NCBI RefSeq assembly: GCF_002284575.1
Contig: NZ_NPKJ01000066.1
Location: 89,513-153,512 of the forward strand
Origin: Mesorhizobium temperatum
GTDB taxonomy: Bacteria; Pseudomonadota; Alphaproteobacteria; Rhizobiales; Rhizobiaceae
Direction of reading: 5' to 3'
Length of the DNA stretch: 64,000 nt
Shown here: one piece after another, positions 44,500-53,399 of the stretch
How the letters are laid out: each line of letters begins with the position of its first letter
Numbering within the stretch: position 1 is the stretch's first letter
The notes under the pieces: generated by a model
Database searches by the model: none
The model's input: only the letters and a program-made list of their open reading frames with translations
Told to the model about the DNA's origin: nothing
Position numbers and translations under genes: made by a program

Positions 44500-45678
44500 C
44501 TACACGGGCCGCGGCGAATGCCACGCCGCCACCGAAGCGGCAACAAGCATGAGCAGCGCTGCGACCATTGCAGATGCCGCAAAACCAAAGCTGGAATAAA
44601 GCGGTCCGAAGGCGGTGGTGCCGACAAACACCGCGAGGTAGGTCACCGCGCTGTTCAAACCCATGATCGTGCCGCGCCGCGCCGGATCGAGCGCCGAGAG
44701 GCGCATCACCAGGACGTTCAACCCGAAATGATTGGCAAGGCCCCAGACCGCCACCATCGCGATGGTCAGGCCGAGGCTGCCGCTTGATGCGGCAAGCGCG
44801 ACATACACGACCGCGACCAGCAGATAGGCGAACGGCATGACGCGTCGCGCGCCGAGGCGATCGATCGCGCCGTCAAGAAGTGCCGCCATGCCGAAGCCAA
44901 CGCCATAGGCGAGCGCGGCCAAGCCGTTCGCGCTGACCGGCCGTCCCAAGCCATTGTGAAGGTGATCGCCGAGATAGCCATACACACCGTAGAAGGCGGT
45001 CATGAAGGCGCCGCAGGCGACCAGAAGCGGCACTATGCCGGGAACGGCCAAGGCGCCGAGCGGCGTCGGCGCCGGGCCACTTTTCCTGACATCGCTCAGC
45101 GACGTCAGCGTAAGACCGGTCAATGCAAGCGCCGCAAGCACTGCGACCGCCGCGAAAACAGCGCGCCAGTGCAGCAGATCGGCAAGCACCGCCGACAATG
45201 AGACGCCGGCCACCATGCTCAGGGTCCATCCGGTCAGCACGACGCCGATCGTCCCGCTTTCGCGGCCAGGCGGCGCGATCGCAGCGGCGCTGGCGTAGAT
45301 TGCCGGCATGGCGACGCCCGCGGCGATGCCGGCGAGAAACTGGGCCGCAGCCAGCGCGGTTACCGTCGGCGCGGCGGCGCTGGCGAGGAGCGCTATCGCC
45401 AGCAGCAGCAACGCCCCTTGCAGCATGCGGCGAGCGCCAAGCCGGTCGATATAGCGGGCCAGGAACAAGGCGCTTGCGGATGTCCCGAGGCCGAACGCGG
45501 CGGACGCGATCATGACGGCCGGCACGCTCGTCGCAAACGACGCCGCCACCGCCGGTGCTATCGGACCGAGGACCAGCGAGTTCGAGCCGATCACGGCGAT
45601 GCATCCGGTGAGCAGATAGGCGAGCGCCGGGATAGGCGGCCTTGCCGTCAATGTTGCGACTTGATCACTGTTCGTCAT
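44500..45678 (-). CDS. Major facilitator superfamily transporter (DHA1/AraJ type)
   Basis: The protein has 392 residues with twelve predicted membrane segments. The MFS motif after segment 2 reads ARYIDRLGARRML, repeated in the second half as DGAIDRLGARRVM. Such proteins usually export drugs, sugars or amino acids. Its start codon lies inside the 21-bp palindrome shared with the divergent Lrp/AsnC regulator, which is therefore its probable controller. Confidence 0.85.
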   Translation of the reverse strand: MTNSDQVATLTARPPIPALAYLLTGCIAVIGSNSLVLGPIAPAVAASFATSVPAVMIASAAFGLGTSASALFLARYIDRLGARRMLQGALLLLAIALLASAAAPTVTALAAAQFLAGIAAGVAMPAIYASAAAIAPPGRESGTIGVVLTGWTLSMVAGVSLSAVLADLLHWRAVFAAVAVLAALALTGLTLTSLSDVRKSGPAPTPLGALAVPGIVPLLVACGAFMTAFYGVYGYLGDHLHNGLGRPVSANGLAALAYGVGFGMAALLDGAIDRLGARRVMPFAYLLVAVVYVALAASSGSLGLTIAMVAVWGLANHFGLNVLVMRLSALDPARRGTIMGLNSAVTYLAVFVGTTAFGPLYSSFGFAASAMVAALLMLVAASVAAWHSPRPV

Positions 45679-45697
45679 ACGGCGATAATCGCCGTAT
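45677..45697. promoter_or_regulatory. Operator palindrome between MFS and Lrp/AsnC genes
   Basis: ATACGGCGATAATCGCCGTAT is a perfect 10-1-10 inverted repeat. It overlaps the first bases of the MFS gene (ATG at 45678-45676) and lies 29 bases before the regulator start. A dimeric Lrp-type protein bound here would block MFS expression and could adjust its own. Confidence 0.72.
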
Positions 45698-45726
45698 TAA
45701 ATTCTGTATCAATAAGGAATTTCACC

Positions 45727-46266
45727 ATGGATGAAGAAACAGATGGCATTCTGCAGAACAGGCCTGCTGCCCGCGATGTCGACGCAACCGACCGAAAGAT
45801 ATTAGGCGTTCTGGTCGACGACGCCACGATCAGCTATGCCGAGCTCGGTGATCGTGTCGGCCTGTCGCCGCCGGCAGTGCATGAACGGGTGAAGCGGCTT
45901 CGGCGCAGCGGCGCCATTCGCAACACCGCGGCAATCATCGATCCCAAGGCGGTGCGCAAGCCGTTGCTCGCTTTCGTGCACATCGACACCAAGGGCTGGG
46001 GAAAGACCCCCGAACTGATGGCGATTTCCGAGCACCCGGAAGTCGAGGAGATTCATTCGGTGGCCGGCGACACATGCATGCTGATCAAGGTCCGCACCGA
46101 GGACACAAGGGCGCTCGAAGGCCTGCTGTCGCGGCTTTACGAAACGCCTGGCGTGACCTCGACGCGAAGCTATGTGGTTCTGTCGACCTATCTCGAGCGG
46201 CCGGTGCAGCCCGGGATCACGACCGAATGGCCGACGCCCCGGCACATGGCCAAGCCGCTGTATTAG
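45727..46266 (+). CDS. Lrp/AsnC-family transcriptional regulator
   Basis: The protein has 179 residues. A helix-turn-helix lies at about residues 20-70 (DRKILGVLVDDATISYAELG then LSPPAVHERVKRLR), followed by the RAM ligand-binding domain with VEEIHSVAGDTCMLIKVRTED. The N-terminus is ~20 residues longer than in typical Lrp. It is divergent from the MFS exporter, so the pair is probably an amino-acid or related metabolite sensor with its efflux pump. Confidence 0.88.
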   Translation: MDEETDGILQNRPAARDVDATDRKILGVLVDDATISYAELGDRVGLSPPAVHERVKRLRRSGAIRNTAAIIDPKAVRKPLLAFVHIDTKGWGKTPELMAISEHPEVEEIHSVAGDTCMLIKVRTEDTRALEGLLSRLYETPGVTSTRSYVVLSTYLERPVQPGITTEWPTPRHMAKPLY

Positions 46267-46283
46267 GGTTGGCCTGGGTTCAA

Positions 46284-47120
46284 TCAACCAAGTTCCAAGG
46301 TCGTTATCGCAAAGACGCCGGACTGCGCGAGCTGCGGCGCCTTTCCCTTGTACATTCGAGCGGTTTCGAAGCCCGGTTGAAGACCAGTGGACGACAGCAA
46401 AGCTGCAAATTGCCCGCTGGTCTCGGGAACGTCGAGATGGATATTTCCGGGTCCGGAGGCATTGGCGAGTGCCGCGAAGAGACGGCTTGCCGCGTCCAGA
46501 CTGTTGGCAAAGAGCGGGCCTATCTTGCAACCGTCCCGGCACTGGCGCGCGACGCCATATCCCTCGATCGCGCCGTCCCTGACGATCGCAAGCGCCACGT
46601 GCGGCGGACGCAGCCAGTGTTCCAGGAAGGACCGCCTCGGAGCGGGAAAGAACCGGCTGTCGTAGTCCAGGACGTCGGGCACGAGTTCCGGGCCTATGGC
46701 ACGGATGTTGCTGTCGGCGGCTGCCGGAACATTCGGCGATCCGACGAACCGGATCGTCCGGTAGACCGGCGCAAACTCCATGCTGCGATAGTTGGCCTGC
46801 TGTTCGACGACACCATCGAGGCCGATGGTGCGGTTTCCGAGCCGCGCCATGCCGGCATCCCAGACCGCCTTGCCATGGCCCTCTCCACGCCTGTCCGGCC
46901 GACAGATGTAGAGGCCGATGAAGCCGAAATCGTCGCCATAGGCCACAGCCGAAATACCGGCCACCATCTCGCCATCGACAATGGCGCCGATGAAGCCGTC
47001 GGGATCCGCCGCCTGGAACGCTGCGGCATCGCCAAGGCCAGGGTTCCAGCCTTCCGCTGCCGCCCAGTCGACAAGGATTTCCACTTCTTCAAGTGCGAGC
47101 GTTCTGATCGTTCGGCGCAT
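46284..47120 (-). CDS. Two-domain GNAT-family acetyltransferase
   Basis: The protein has about 278 residues. The N-terminal GNAT domain (about 1-130) has YICRPDRRGEGHGKAVWDAG as acetyl-CoA site. A second GNAT-like domain (about 150-275) includes VALAIVRDGAIEGYGVARQ. The acceptor is unknown. The ATG at 47120 has GAGTGA upstream; a GTG at 47129 overlapping the racemase stop is possible. It is the last gene of the racemase/ABC operon and may act on the same substrate. Confidence 0.75.
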   Translation of the reverse strand: MRRTIRTLALEEVEILVDWAAAEGWNPGLGDAAAFQAADPDGFIGAIVDGEMVAGISAVAYGDDFGFIGLYICRPDRRGEGHGKAVWDAGMARLGNRTIGLDGVVEQQANYRSMEFAPVYRTIRFVGSPNVPAAADSNIRAIGPELVPDVLDYDSRFFPAPRRSFLEHWLRPPHVALAIVRDGAIEGYGVARQCRDGCKIGPLFANSLDAASRLFAALANASGPGNIHLDVPETSGQFAALLSSTGLQPGFETARMYKGKAPQLAQSGVFAITTLELG

Positions 47121-47125
47121 TGCGA

Positions 47126-47884
47126 TCACTCGGCGGCAACAGTACCGGGGGCGAAGGATTTCAATTCGCCACGATAAGGCTTTGCCAGCGGGCTTGCATA
47201 GGCGCCACGCTTGGAGGTCGACAGGCCAAGCGCGATCAAGGCCTCGGCCTGCTTGACCGCTGCGCCGACGCCGTCGATGACTGGAACGCCGAATTCCTGC
47301 TGCAGCTCGGCGGCGAGATCGGCCATGCCGGCACAGCCGAGCACGATGGCCTCGGCGCGATCCTCCTCGAGCGCGCGCGCGATCTCGCGGCGCAATTTCA
47401 GGATCGCGTCCGATGCCGGATCTTCGAGCGCAAGAACCGGAATATCGGCAGCGCGCACGCGTGCCCGCCCCGCCATGCCATAGCGCTGCACCAGCGCTTC
47501 GACCGGCACGCGCGAGCGCTCAGTCGTGGTGACGACGGTAAAGCGCTGGGCGATGAACGAGGCCGTGCTGAGCGCTGCCTCGCAGATGCCGATGACCGGA
47601 ATGTTGGCCATGGCGCGCGCGGCATCGAGGCCGGTATCGTCGAAACAGGCGATGATCGCGGCCTGCGCGCCCGAGCGCTCGCCGGTGGCGATCTCGACCA
47701 GCAGGCCCGGCACGGCCAGCGCCTCGTCATAGTAGCCTTCGATCGATACCGGACCCATCGACGATGTGACGGCGACGATGTCCGTCTCGGCGCCGGCGAC
47801 CAACCGCGCCGCCGCTGCAATGGTTTCAGTCATGCTGGCGGTGGTGTTCGGATTGACAACGAGGATTTGCACTGAAGGTCTCAT
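47126..47884 (-). CDS. Asp/Glu/hydantoin racemase-family protein
   Basis: The protein has 252 residues with the two active-site cysteines of cofactor-independent racemases (IIACFDDTG near residue 80 and VLGCAGMADL near 185) and the N-terminal ILVVNPNTTASM. Hydantoin and allantoin racemases (HyuE, HpxA) share these features. The start overlaps the upstream permease stop (ATGA), so uptake and racemisation are linked. The imported compound is likely chiral, such as a hydantoin, allantoin or amino-acid derivative. Confidence 0.8.
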   Translation of the reverse strand: MRPSVQILVVNPNTTASMTETIAAAARLVAGAETDIVAVTSSMGPVSIEGYYDEALAVPGLLVEIATGERSGAQAAIIACFDDTGLDAARAMANIPVIGICEAALSTASFIAQRFTVVTTTERSRVPVEALVQRYGMAGRARVRAADIPVLALEDPASDAILKLRREIARALEEDRAEAIVLGCAGMADLAAELQQEFGVPVIDGVGAAVKQAEALIALGLSTSKRGAYASPLAKPYRGELKSFAPGTVAAE

Positions 47885-48699
47885 GCACGCGCTCGGCGGC
47901 GGCCGACATAGACGATTGCACCGAGCGTCAGCAGGATCACCAGGAAGGAAAATACGGTGGTCACGGTGCCCAGCGCATAGAGCACCGGCGTCGTGACATT
48001 CGTCGTCATGCCGTAGATCTCGAGCGGCAGCGTGTTGAACGTGCCCGAGGTCATCAGCGTGCGGGCGAACTCGTCATAGGACAGCGTGAAACCGAACAGG
48101 CCGACACCGATCAGGCTGGGCGCGATCATCGGCAGGACGACATGCGCGAAGGTCTGCCATGAGGTCGCGCCCAAGTCCCGCGCGGCCTCCTCATAGGCCG
48201 GCGAGAACCGGTTGAAGACGGCGAACATGATCAGCACGCCGAAGGGCAAAGTCCATGTCAGATGCGCACCGAAGGCGGATGTATACCAGGCGGGGCGCAA
48301 GCCGATCTGCTGGAAGACGACGCCGATGCCGAGCGAGATGATGATCGACGGCACGACCAGGCTGGCGACGGCCAGATAAAACAGTGCGGTGGCGCCGCGA
48401 AATTTTTGGCGGAAGGCAAGACCGGCAAGCAGCGACACGCCGACGGTGACGATCATCACCATCAGGCCAAGGATGAAGGAGCGTTTGAAACTGCCGCCGA
48501 AATCGCCGACCGCCTGGCGCTCGAACAGATTGGCGAACCAGTGCAGCGAAACGCCGTTCAATGGGAATGTCAGCCCGCCATTCTCGCCCTGGAAGGAGAG
48601 GATCAGGATCGCCGAGAGCGGGCCGTAGAGAAACAGCACGAAAAGGGCGAAGAAGGCCGCCAGCACGTAGAATTCGAGGGTGCGCTTGTCGTGGCTCAC
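47881..48699 (-). CDS. PotC-like ABC permease
   Basis: The protein has 272 residues, six membrane segments and the EAA loop EEAARDLGATSWQTFAHVVLPMIAPS. The family 2-type permeases of spermidine/putrescine importers have this form. It begins 1 base after the PotB-like gene and overlaps the racemase gene by 4 bases. Confidence 0.87.
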   Translation of the reverse strand: MSHDKRTLEFYVLAAFFALFVLFLYGPLSAILILSFQGENGGLTFPLNGVSLHWFANLFERQAVGDFGGSFKRSFILGLMVMIVTVGVSLLAGLAFRQKFRGATALFYLAVASLVVPSIIISLGIGVVFQQIGLRPAWYTSAFGAHLTWTLPFGVLIMFAVFNRFSPAYEEAARDLGATSWQTFAHVVLPMIAPSLIGVGLFGFTLSYDEFARTLMTSGTFNTLPLEIYGMTTNVTTPVLYALGTVTTVFSFLVILLTLGAIVYVGRRRARA

Positions 48700-48700
48700 G

Positions 48701-49618
48701 TCACAGCTCCTTGCGAATGTCGACGATGCGCAGGATGCCGGCGACCATCAGCAGCACCAGCACCAGGAGCACGACCGCGTTGGCGGCCGCCGCCGGATAT
48801 TGCAGCAGCGACATCTGGTTTTTCATCATCAGCGCGACGGAGGCGCTCTGCCCGCCGGACATCACCTGCACCGTCGAAAAATCGGCCATCACCAGCGTGA
48901 CGACAAAGATGGTGCCGATCGCCATACCGGGCTTGGCAAGCGGGATAACGACGTTCCACAACACCTGCCAGCCGGACGCGCCAGCATCACGAGCGGCCTC
49001 GATCAGCGACTTGTCGATACGCATCAGCGTGTTGAAGATCGGCGTCACCATGAACAGCGTGTAGAGATGCACCATGGCGAGCACCACGGCGAATTCGGAA
49101 TAGAGCAGCCACTCGATCGGCTTCGGGATCAGTCCGATCTGCACCAGCGTCGAGTTGACCAGGCCGTTGCGGCCAAGCACTGGAATCCACGAGATCATGC
49201 GGATGATGTTGGAGGTCAGGAACGGCACGGTGCAGATGAGGAACAGCACCATCTGCATGGCCGTGGTCCTGATATGGAAGGCGAGGAAATAGGCGACCCA
49301 GAAGCCGATAAGCAGCGTCAGCGCCCAGACGATGGCGGCATATTTCAGCGTGTTCAGATAGGTTTTCCAGGTGACCCAGGAGCCGAGCGTGTCGGAATAG
49401 TTGGTGGTCAGGAAATCCGGGTACATCGCCGCGAAGTCGTAGTCCCAGAAGGAGACCACGGCGATCATCAGGATCGGCAGGAGGAGGAATGCGCCGAGGA
49501 TCAGCGCCAGCGGCGTCGCCTGGAGGTAGGGGGCGAAGCGGGCAAGAGACAGGCGGCGTCTGGTCGGCTTTGCGGACGTGACGAGAGCGGATTGTTCGAG
49601 TGCGGCTGCCATGAACAT
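48701..49618 (-). CDS. PotB-like ABC permease
   Basis: The protein has 305 residues. A cytoplasmic N-terminus of ~30 residues precedes six membrane segments, with the EAA loop IEAARDAGASGWQVLWNVVIPLAKPG. It pairs with the PotC-like permease. The start at 49618 has no clear ribosome site (a second ATG is two codons in). The gene is separated from the binding-protein gene by a 183-base palindromic repeat. Confidence 0.85.
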   Translation of the reverse strand: MFMAAALEQSALVTSAKPTRRRLSLARFAPYLQATPLALILGAFLLLPILMIAVVSFWDYDFAAMYPDFLTTNYSDTLGSWVTWKTYLNTLKYAAIVWALTLLIGFWVAYFLAFHIRTTAMQMVLFLICTVPFLTSNIIRMISWIPVLGRNGLVNSTLVQIGLIPKPIEWLLYSEFAVVLAMVHLYTLFMVTPIFNTLMRIDKSLIEAARDAGASGWQVLWNVVIPLAKPGMAIGTIFVVTLVMADFSTVQVMSGGQSASVALMMKNQMSLLQYPAAAANAVVLLVLVLLMVAGILRIVDIRKEL

Positions 49619-49656
49619 CTCGATGAAAATCGGCGATGCGGCCGAGGCCGCGTTTT

Positions 49657-49839
49657 CCTTCTCCCCCTGTGGGAGAAGGTGGATTGGCGCGCAGCGGCTA
49701 GACGGATGAGGGGTGCTGGGAGAAACTCAGCGTTGGCGATCCGTCCAACACCCCTCATCCGACCGAGCTGAGCCTGTCCTCGGGCTTGCCGGAGGCAAGA
49801 CCCGTGGGCTCGGCCACCTTCTCCCACAAGGGGAGAAGG
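49657..49839. repeat. Nested palindromic repeat inside the PotABCD-like operon
   Basis: The outer arms are CCTTCTCCC-type hairpins at both ends (49657-49680 and 49817-49839). The inner arms are GGATGAGGGGTG (49704-49715) and CACCCCTCATCC (49749-49760). This is a common form of rhizobial intergenic repeat. It separates the binding protein from the permeases and may lower downstream expression. Confidence 0.75.
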
Positions 49840-49849
49840 CAAGAAGGCA

Positions 49850-51139
49850 CTACGCAGCGATGAATTCGTTCCAGCGCCTCACCATGTAGCGGTCCTCGTC
49901 CATGACCGAGTTCCAGCAGGCGACCTTACCCATGCGCTCGACGAAGGAGCCACCGTCGCGCACGGCGCCTGCCTTCTCCATGACCTTGCCGTCCGGCGCC
50001 ATGATATCGCCCTTGGCCGGCTTGCCGTCGACCCAGTAGCCCCATTCGTCCTCGGACATGAACTGCTTGGCCGTATCCATGGCGGCCGAGTAGTAGCCCT
50101 GGCGGTTGAGATAGGCGCCGACCCAGCCGGACAGGTACCAGTTGATATATTCGTAGGCGGCGTCAAGCTCGGCGCCCTTGAGATGCGCTGCCAGGCCAAG
50201 GCCGCCGCCCCATGAGCGATAGCCTTCCTTAAGCGGCTGGTACTTGCAGGCGATGCCCTTGGAGCGCACCGCCGCGACCGCCGGAGACCACATCGACTGG
50301 ATGACCACTTCGCCTGAAGCCATCAGGTTGACGCTCTCGTCGAACGATTTCCAGAACGCCCGGAACTGGCCGTCCTGCTTGGCCTTGATCAGGAAGTCGA
50401 TCGTCTTGTCGATCTCCTCCTTGGTCATGTTGCCCTTGTCGGCATATTTGATGTTGCCCATGGCTTCCATGATCATCGCCGCATCCATGATGCCGATCGA
50501 CGGGATGTTGAGGATGGCGGCCTTGCCCTTGAAGGCCGGATCCATGATGTCGGCCCAGGTGGTGATATCGCGACCGACAAGGTCGGGGCGGATGCCGAGC
50601 GTATCGGCATTGTAGATGGTCGGCACCATCGTCATCCACTGGGTCGGTTCCTTGGCGAAGGTCTTGGCGTCCTGCGCCTCGACGAAGCCGACGGTATGCG
50701 GCGCGGTGCCCTGGGCGATGACGCTGTCGGGCGTCAGCTTGCCGGTGATGAACAGCGGTACGATCTTGTCGTAGTATTTCAGCTTCTTGACATCCATCGG
50801 CTGCATCACACCGGACGGATAGACCTTCTTGGCGATCCAGTATTCGATGTCGGCGATGTCGTAGCTGTCCGGCTGGGTCACAGCGCGCTGGGCGGCGGCA
50901 TCGGAATCGGTCGCCGTCATCTCCAGCGTGATGCCGAGATCGGCCTTGCACTTGTCGGCAATGGCGTTGAGGTTGGACACGCCGGTGCCGAACTGGCGCA
51001 GCGTGATCGGGTTCTGCGCCCAGATCGTCGGGAACCCGGTGATGGCACCCGAACCGGCGGCAAGACCGACGGCGGCAGCACCTGTCTTGAGCAGCGAGCG
51101 GCGGGAAATTCCTATCTTCTTGTCGGTGGTGTTGGTCAT
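49850..51139 (-). CDS. PotD-like periplasmic substrate-binding protein with Tat signal
   Basis: The protein has 429 residues. A twin-arginine signal (SRRSLLKTGAAAVGLAAGSG, ending near residue 36) indicates folded export. The mature part belongs to the polyamine/opine-type binding proteins (family 1/PotD-like). Ligand identity is not visible. The linked racemase suggests a nitrogen-containing chiral compound rather than a plain polyamine. Confidence 0.82.
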   Translation of the reverse strand: MTNTTDKKIGISRRSLLKTGAAAVGLAAGSGAITGFPTIWAQNPITLRQFGTGVSNLNAIADKCKADLGITLEMTATDSDAAAQRAVTQPDSYDIADIEYWIAKKVYPSGVMQPMDVKKLKYYDKIVPLFITGKLTPDSVIAQGTAPHTVGFVEAQDAKTFAKEPTQWMTMVPTIYNADTLGIRPDLVGRDITTWADIMDPAFKGKAAILNIPSIGIMDAAMIMEAMGNIKYADKGNMTKEEIDKTIDFLIKAKQDGQFRAFWKSFDESVNLMASGEVVIQSMWSPAVAAVRSKGIACKYQPLKEGYRSWGGGLGLAAHLKGAELDAAYEYINWYLSGWVGAYLNRQGYYSAAMDTAKQFMSEDEWGYWVDGKPAKGDIMAPDGKVMEKAGAVRDGGSFVERMGKVACWNSVMDEDRYMVRRWNEFIAA

Positions 51140-51172
51140 GTCAGTTCCCCTGTTTTGATTGGTTGTTCTGGT

Positions 51173-52261
51173 TCAGGAATCGAGACGGCCAAGGACGATC
51201 GCGTCCTCGGGATCCCAGGCGATCGGCACGGCGTCGCCGACGGCGACCGGCTTGGCGAAGAAGCTGGTGTCGTCGACGATCACGGTAAAATCCTCGATGC
51301 CGGCGCCGTTGACCGAGAGCTTCACGGTCGAGCCGCGGTATTCGACGTTGGAGGCGATGCCGGTGAAGCCCAGCCCGGTGGCCGGCGGATCACCGATCCG
51401 CACATGGTCGGTACGAATGGCGATATCGATCGGCTCGCCGATCGCCCTGCCCTGCCCGCTGGCCGCTAGCGAGGCGCCACCCGGCACATCGAAGACAACC
51501 ATGCCGTCGCGGCTGCCGCTGACGCGGCCGGAGACGACGTTGTGATCGCCCATGAAACGGGCGACGAACGCAGTGGCCGGCCGCTCGAAGACGACGCGCG
51601 GATGCGCCGCCTGCTCGATGCGGCCGTCATTCATAACCACGATGAGGTCGGCGAGCGCCATGGCCTCCTCCTGGCTGTGGGTAACGTGGACGAAGGTGAT
51701 GCCGAGCGACGTCTGCAGCTTCTTCAGTTCCGCCCGCATGCGGATTTTCAGGAACGGGTCGAGCGCCGAGAGCGGTTCGTCGAGCAACAGCGCCTCGGGG
51801 TCGGTGATCAGCGCGCGGGCCAGAGCGACGCGCTGCTGCTGTCCGCCCGAAAGCTGCGACGGGCGGCGGCCGGCATAGGCTTCCATCTGCATCAGCTTCA
51901 ACATGACGAGCGCCTTGGCGCGGCGCTCCTCCTTGCCGACGCCCTTCATCTTGAGGCTGAACGCAACATTGTCGATCAGGTCGAGATGCGGAAACAGCGC
52001 GTAGGACTGGAACATCATGGCGGTGCCGCGCCTGGCCGGCGGCAGGTCGGTGACCACCGTGTTGCCGAGACGCACGTCGCCGCTCGATAGGCTTTCGTGC
52101 CCGGCAATCATGCGCAGCGTCGAGGTCTTGCCGCAGCCGGACGGGCCGAGCAGGCAGCAATAGGTTCCCGCGGGGATTTTCAGGCTGATGTCTTCGACGG
52201 CAGTGGTGGCGCCATAGATTTTCGAAACGGACACGATGTCGATTTCGGCGGCTTTGGACAT
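51173..52261 (-). CDS. PotA-like ABC importer ATP-binding protein
   Basis: The protein has 362 residues: an ATPase domain (Walker A GPSGCGKT, signature LSGGQ, Walker B LLLDEPLSALD, H-loop VTHSQEE) and a C-terminal TOBE_2 domain. It is the first gene of the six-gene minus-strand operon ATPase, binding protein, two permeases, racemase, GNAT. A possible sigma-54 promoter and a palindrome lie upstream, in the gap shared with a divergent GntR regulator. Confidence 0.88.
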   Translation of the reverse strand: MSKAAEIDIVSVSKIYGATTAVEDISLKIPAGTYCCLLGPSGCGKTSTLRMIAGHESLSSGDVRLGNTVVTDLPPARRGTAMMFQSYALFPHLDLIDNVAFSLKMKGVGKEERRAKALVMLKLMQMEAYAGRRPSQLSGGQQQRVALARALITDPEALLLDEPLSALDPFLKIRMRAELKKLQTSLGITFVHVTHSQEEAMALADLIVVMNDGRIEQAAHPRVVFERPATAFVARFMGDHNVVSGRVSGSRDGMVVFDVPGGASLAASGQGRAIGEPIDIAIRTDHVRIGDPPATGLGFTGIASNVEYRGSTVKLSVNGAGIEDFTVIVDDTSFFAKPVAVGDAVPIAWDPEDAIVLGRLDS

Positions 52262-52291
52262 CCGGTTTCCTCTCTAAATCAACTTAAGCAA

Positions 52292-52307
52292 AGCATCATG
52301 CATGCCA
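52292..52307 (-). promoter_or_regulatory. Weak candidate sigma-54 promoter of the PotABCD-like operon
   Basis: Read on the minus strand, TGGCATGCATGATGCT has GG and GC separated by exactly 10 bases. It has one mismatch in each half to TGGCAC-N5-TTGCW. It lies about 30 bases ahead of the ATPase start. Confidence 0.3.
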
Positions 52308-52386
52308 ATTGCCCTGCATCGGCCTCAAACGACTGATTTCTTGGGTAAATCGGGACTACATCCGGCCGCCCGCCGAAACGGCACGC

Positions 52387-52401
52387 TTGTGCTATGCACA
52401 A
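52387..52401. promoter_or_regulatory. Candidate GntR operator
   Basis: TTGTGC-TAT-GCACAA is a perfect 6-3-6 palindrome in the 260-base gap between the PotA-like gene and the divergent GntR gene. FCD-type GntR proteins often bind short AT-centred palindromes with TTGT ends. Confidence 0.45.
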
Positions 52402-52521
52402 ATTATAGGCGATAGCCGGCGATTCTCGCAAAAATCGTATGCAATCTTTCCTGACATCGTATTCACTTTGGCCCTCTGCAAGCGACCCGATTCAGGGTAG
52501 AAAGGCGCAGGGACTACCATC

Positions 52522-53235
52522 ATGAATATAGCCGACCAGACTTTCCCTGCTGTCGACAGTGCCAACGAGGATCGCGCCCAGACGATCCGCGATCAGTTGC
52601 GCGACGCGATCGTCGATCGCCGGCTGGCACCTGGAACCAAGCTGTCGGAAGGCGAGGTCGGCACTTTGTTCGATGTCAGCCGCACCGTGGCGCGCGCGGC
52701 GCTGCAGATGCTCTCCTTCGAGGGATTGGTGCGGACCGAGCGCAATCGCGGCGCCTTCGTCGCCAATCCGTCGCCGGAGGAAGCGCGTCAGGTCTTTGCT
52801 TCGCGTCGGCTCATCGAGCCCGGCATCGCGATTGCCGCAGCCGGGCGGATGACGCCGGCGCATGTCGCCGCCTTCAAGGCTCAGCTCGATGAGGAGGGCC
52901 GCTTCATTGCCGAACGCGGACCAAATGCAAGGCGGTCGGAAATCAAAGCTTCGGGCGATTTTCACCTGCTGCTGGCTTCGGTTGCCGGAAACGCCATCCT
53001 CCAGCGCTTCATGGAAGAACTGGTGGCGCGGTCATCGCTGGTGATCGCGCTCTATGGCCGCTCGGGCGTCTCGAGCTGCGGTCATAGCGAGCACATGAAT
53101 ATCCTGGAGGCGCTGGAAAATGGCAATTCCGAACGCGCCAGCGCGCTGATGCTGCATCACATCGACCATATCGAGGCCGACCTCGATCTGCGCGTCCGGG
53201 GCGGTCCGGCGCTCAGGCAGGCGCTCGAGTTCTGA
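52522..53235 (+). CDS. GntR-family regulator (FCD subfamily)
   Basis: The protein has 237 residues. A winged helix (DAIVDRRLAPGTKLSEGEVG then FDVSRTVARAAL, about 20-85) is followed by an FCD ligand-binding domain with Arg/His metal ligands (RRLIEPGIAI, DFHLLLASVAGN, SEHMNILEAL). It is divergent from the PotABCD-like/racemase operon and most likely controls it. Its ligand is probably the imported compound. Confidence 0.87.
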   Translation: MNIADQTFPAVDSANEDRAQTIRDQLRDAIVDRRLAPGTKLSEGEVGTLFDVSRTVARAALQMLSFEGLVRTERNRGAFVANPSPEEARQVFASRRLIEPGIAIAAAGRMTPAHVAAFKAQLDEEGRFIAERGPNARRSEIKASGDFHLLLASVAGNAILQRFMEELVARSSLVIALYGRSGVSSCGHSEHMNILEALENGNSERASALMLHHIDHIEADLDLRVRGGPALRQALEF

Positions 53236-53399
53236 GGCCTGCCGATCGGCGGTCAGGAGACTGCGCTTCTCAAAGCCGCTCAGCTCGGACCTTCAAGACC
53301 TGGTACAGCATATCGCGAATGCGCTGCAGCCTCATCAACCATTTCTGGCTCATCTGCATTCCAGTTCTGTTTGCCGACTGCCTGCGTTGATCGCCTCAC

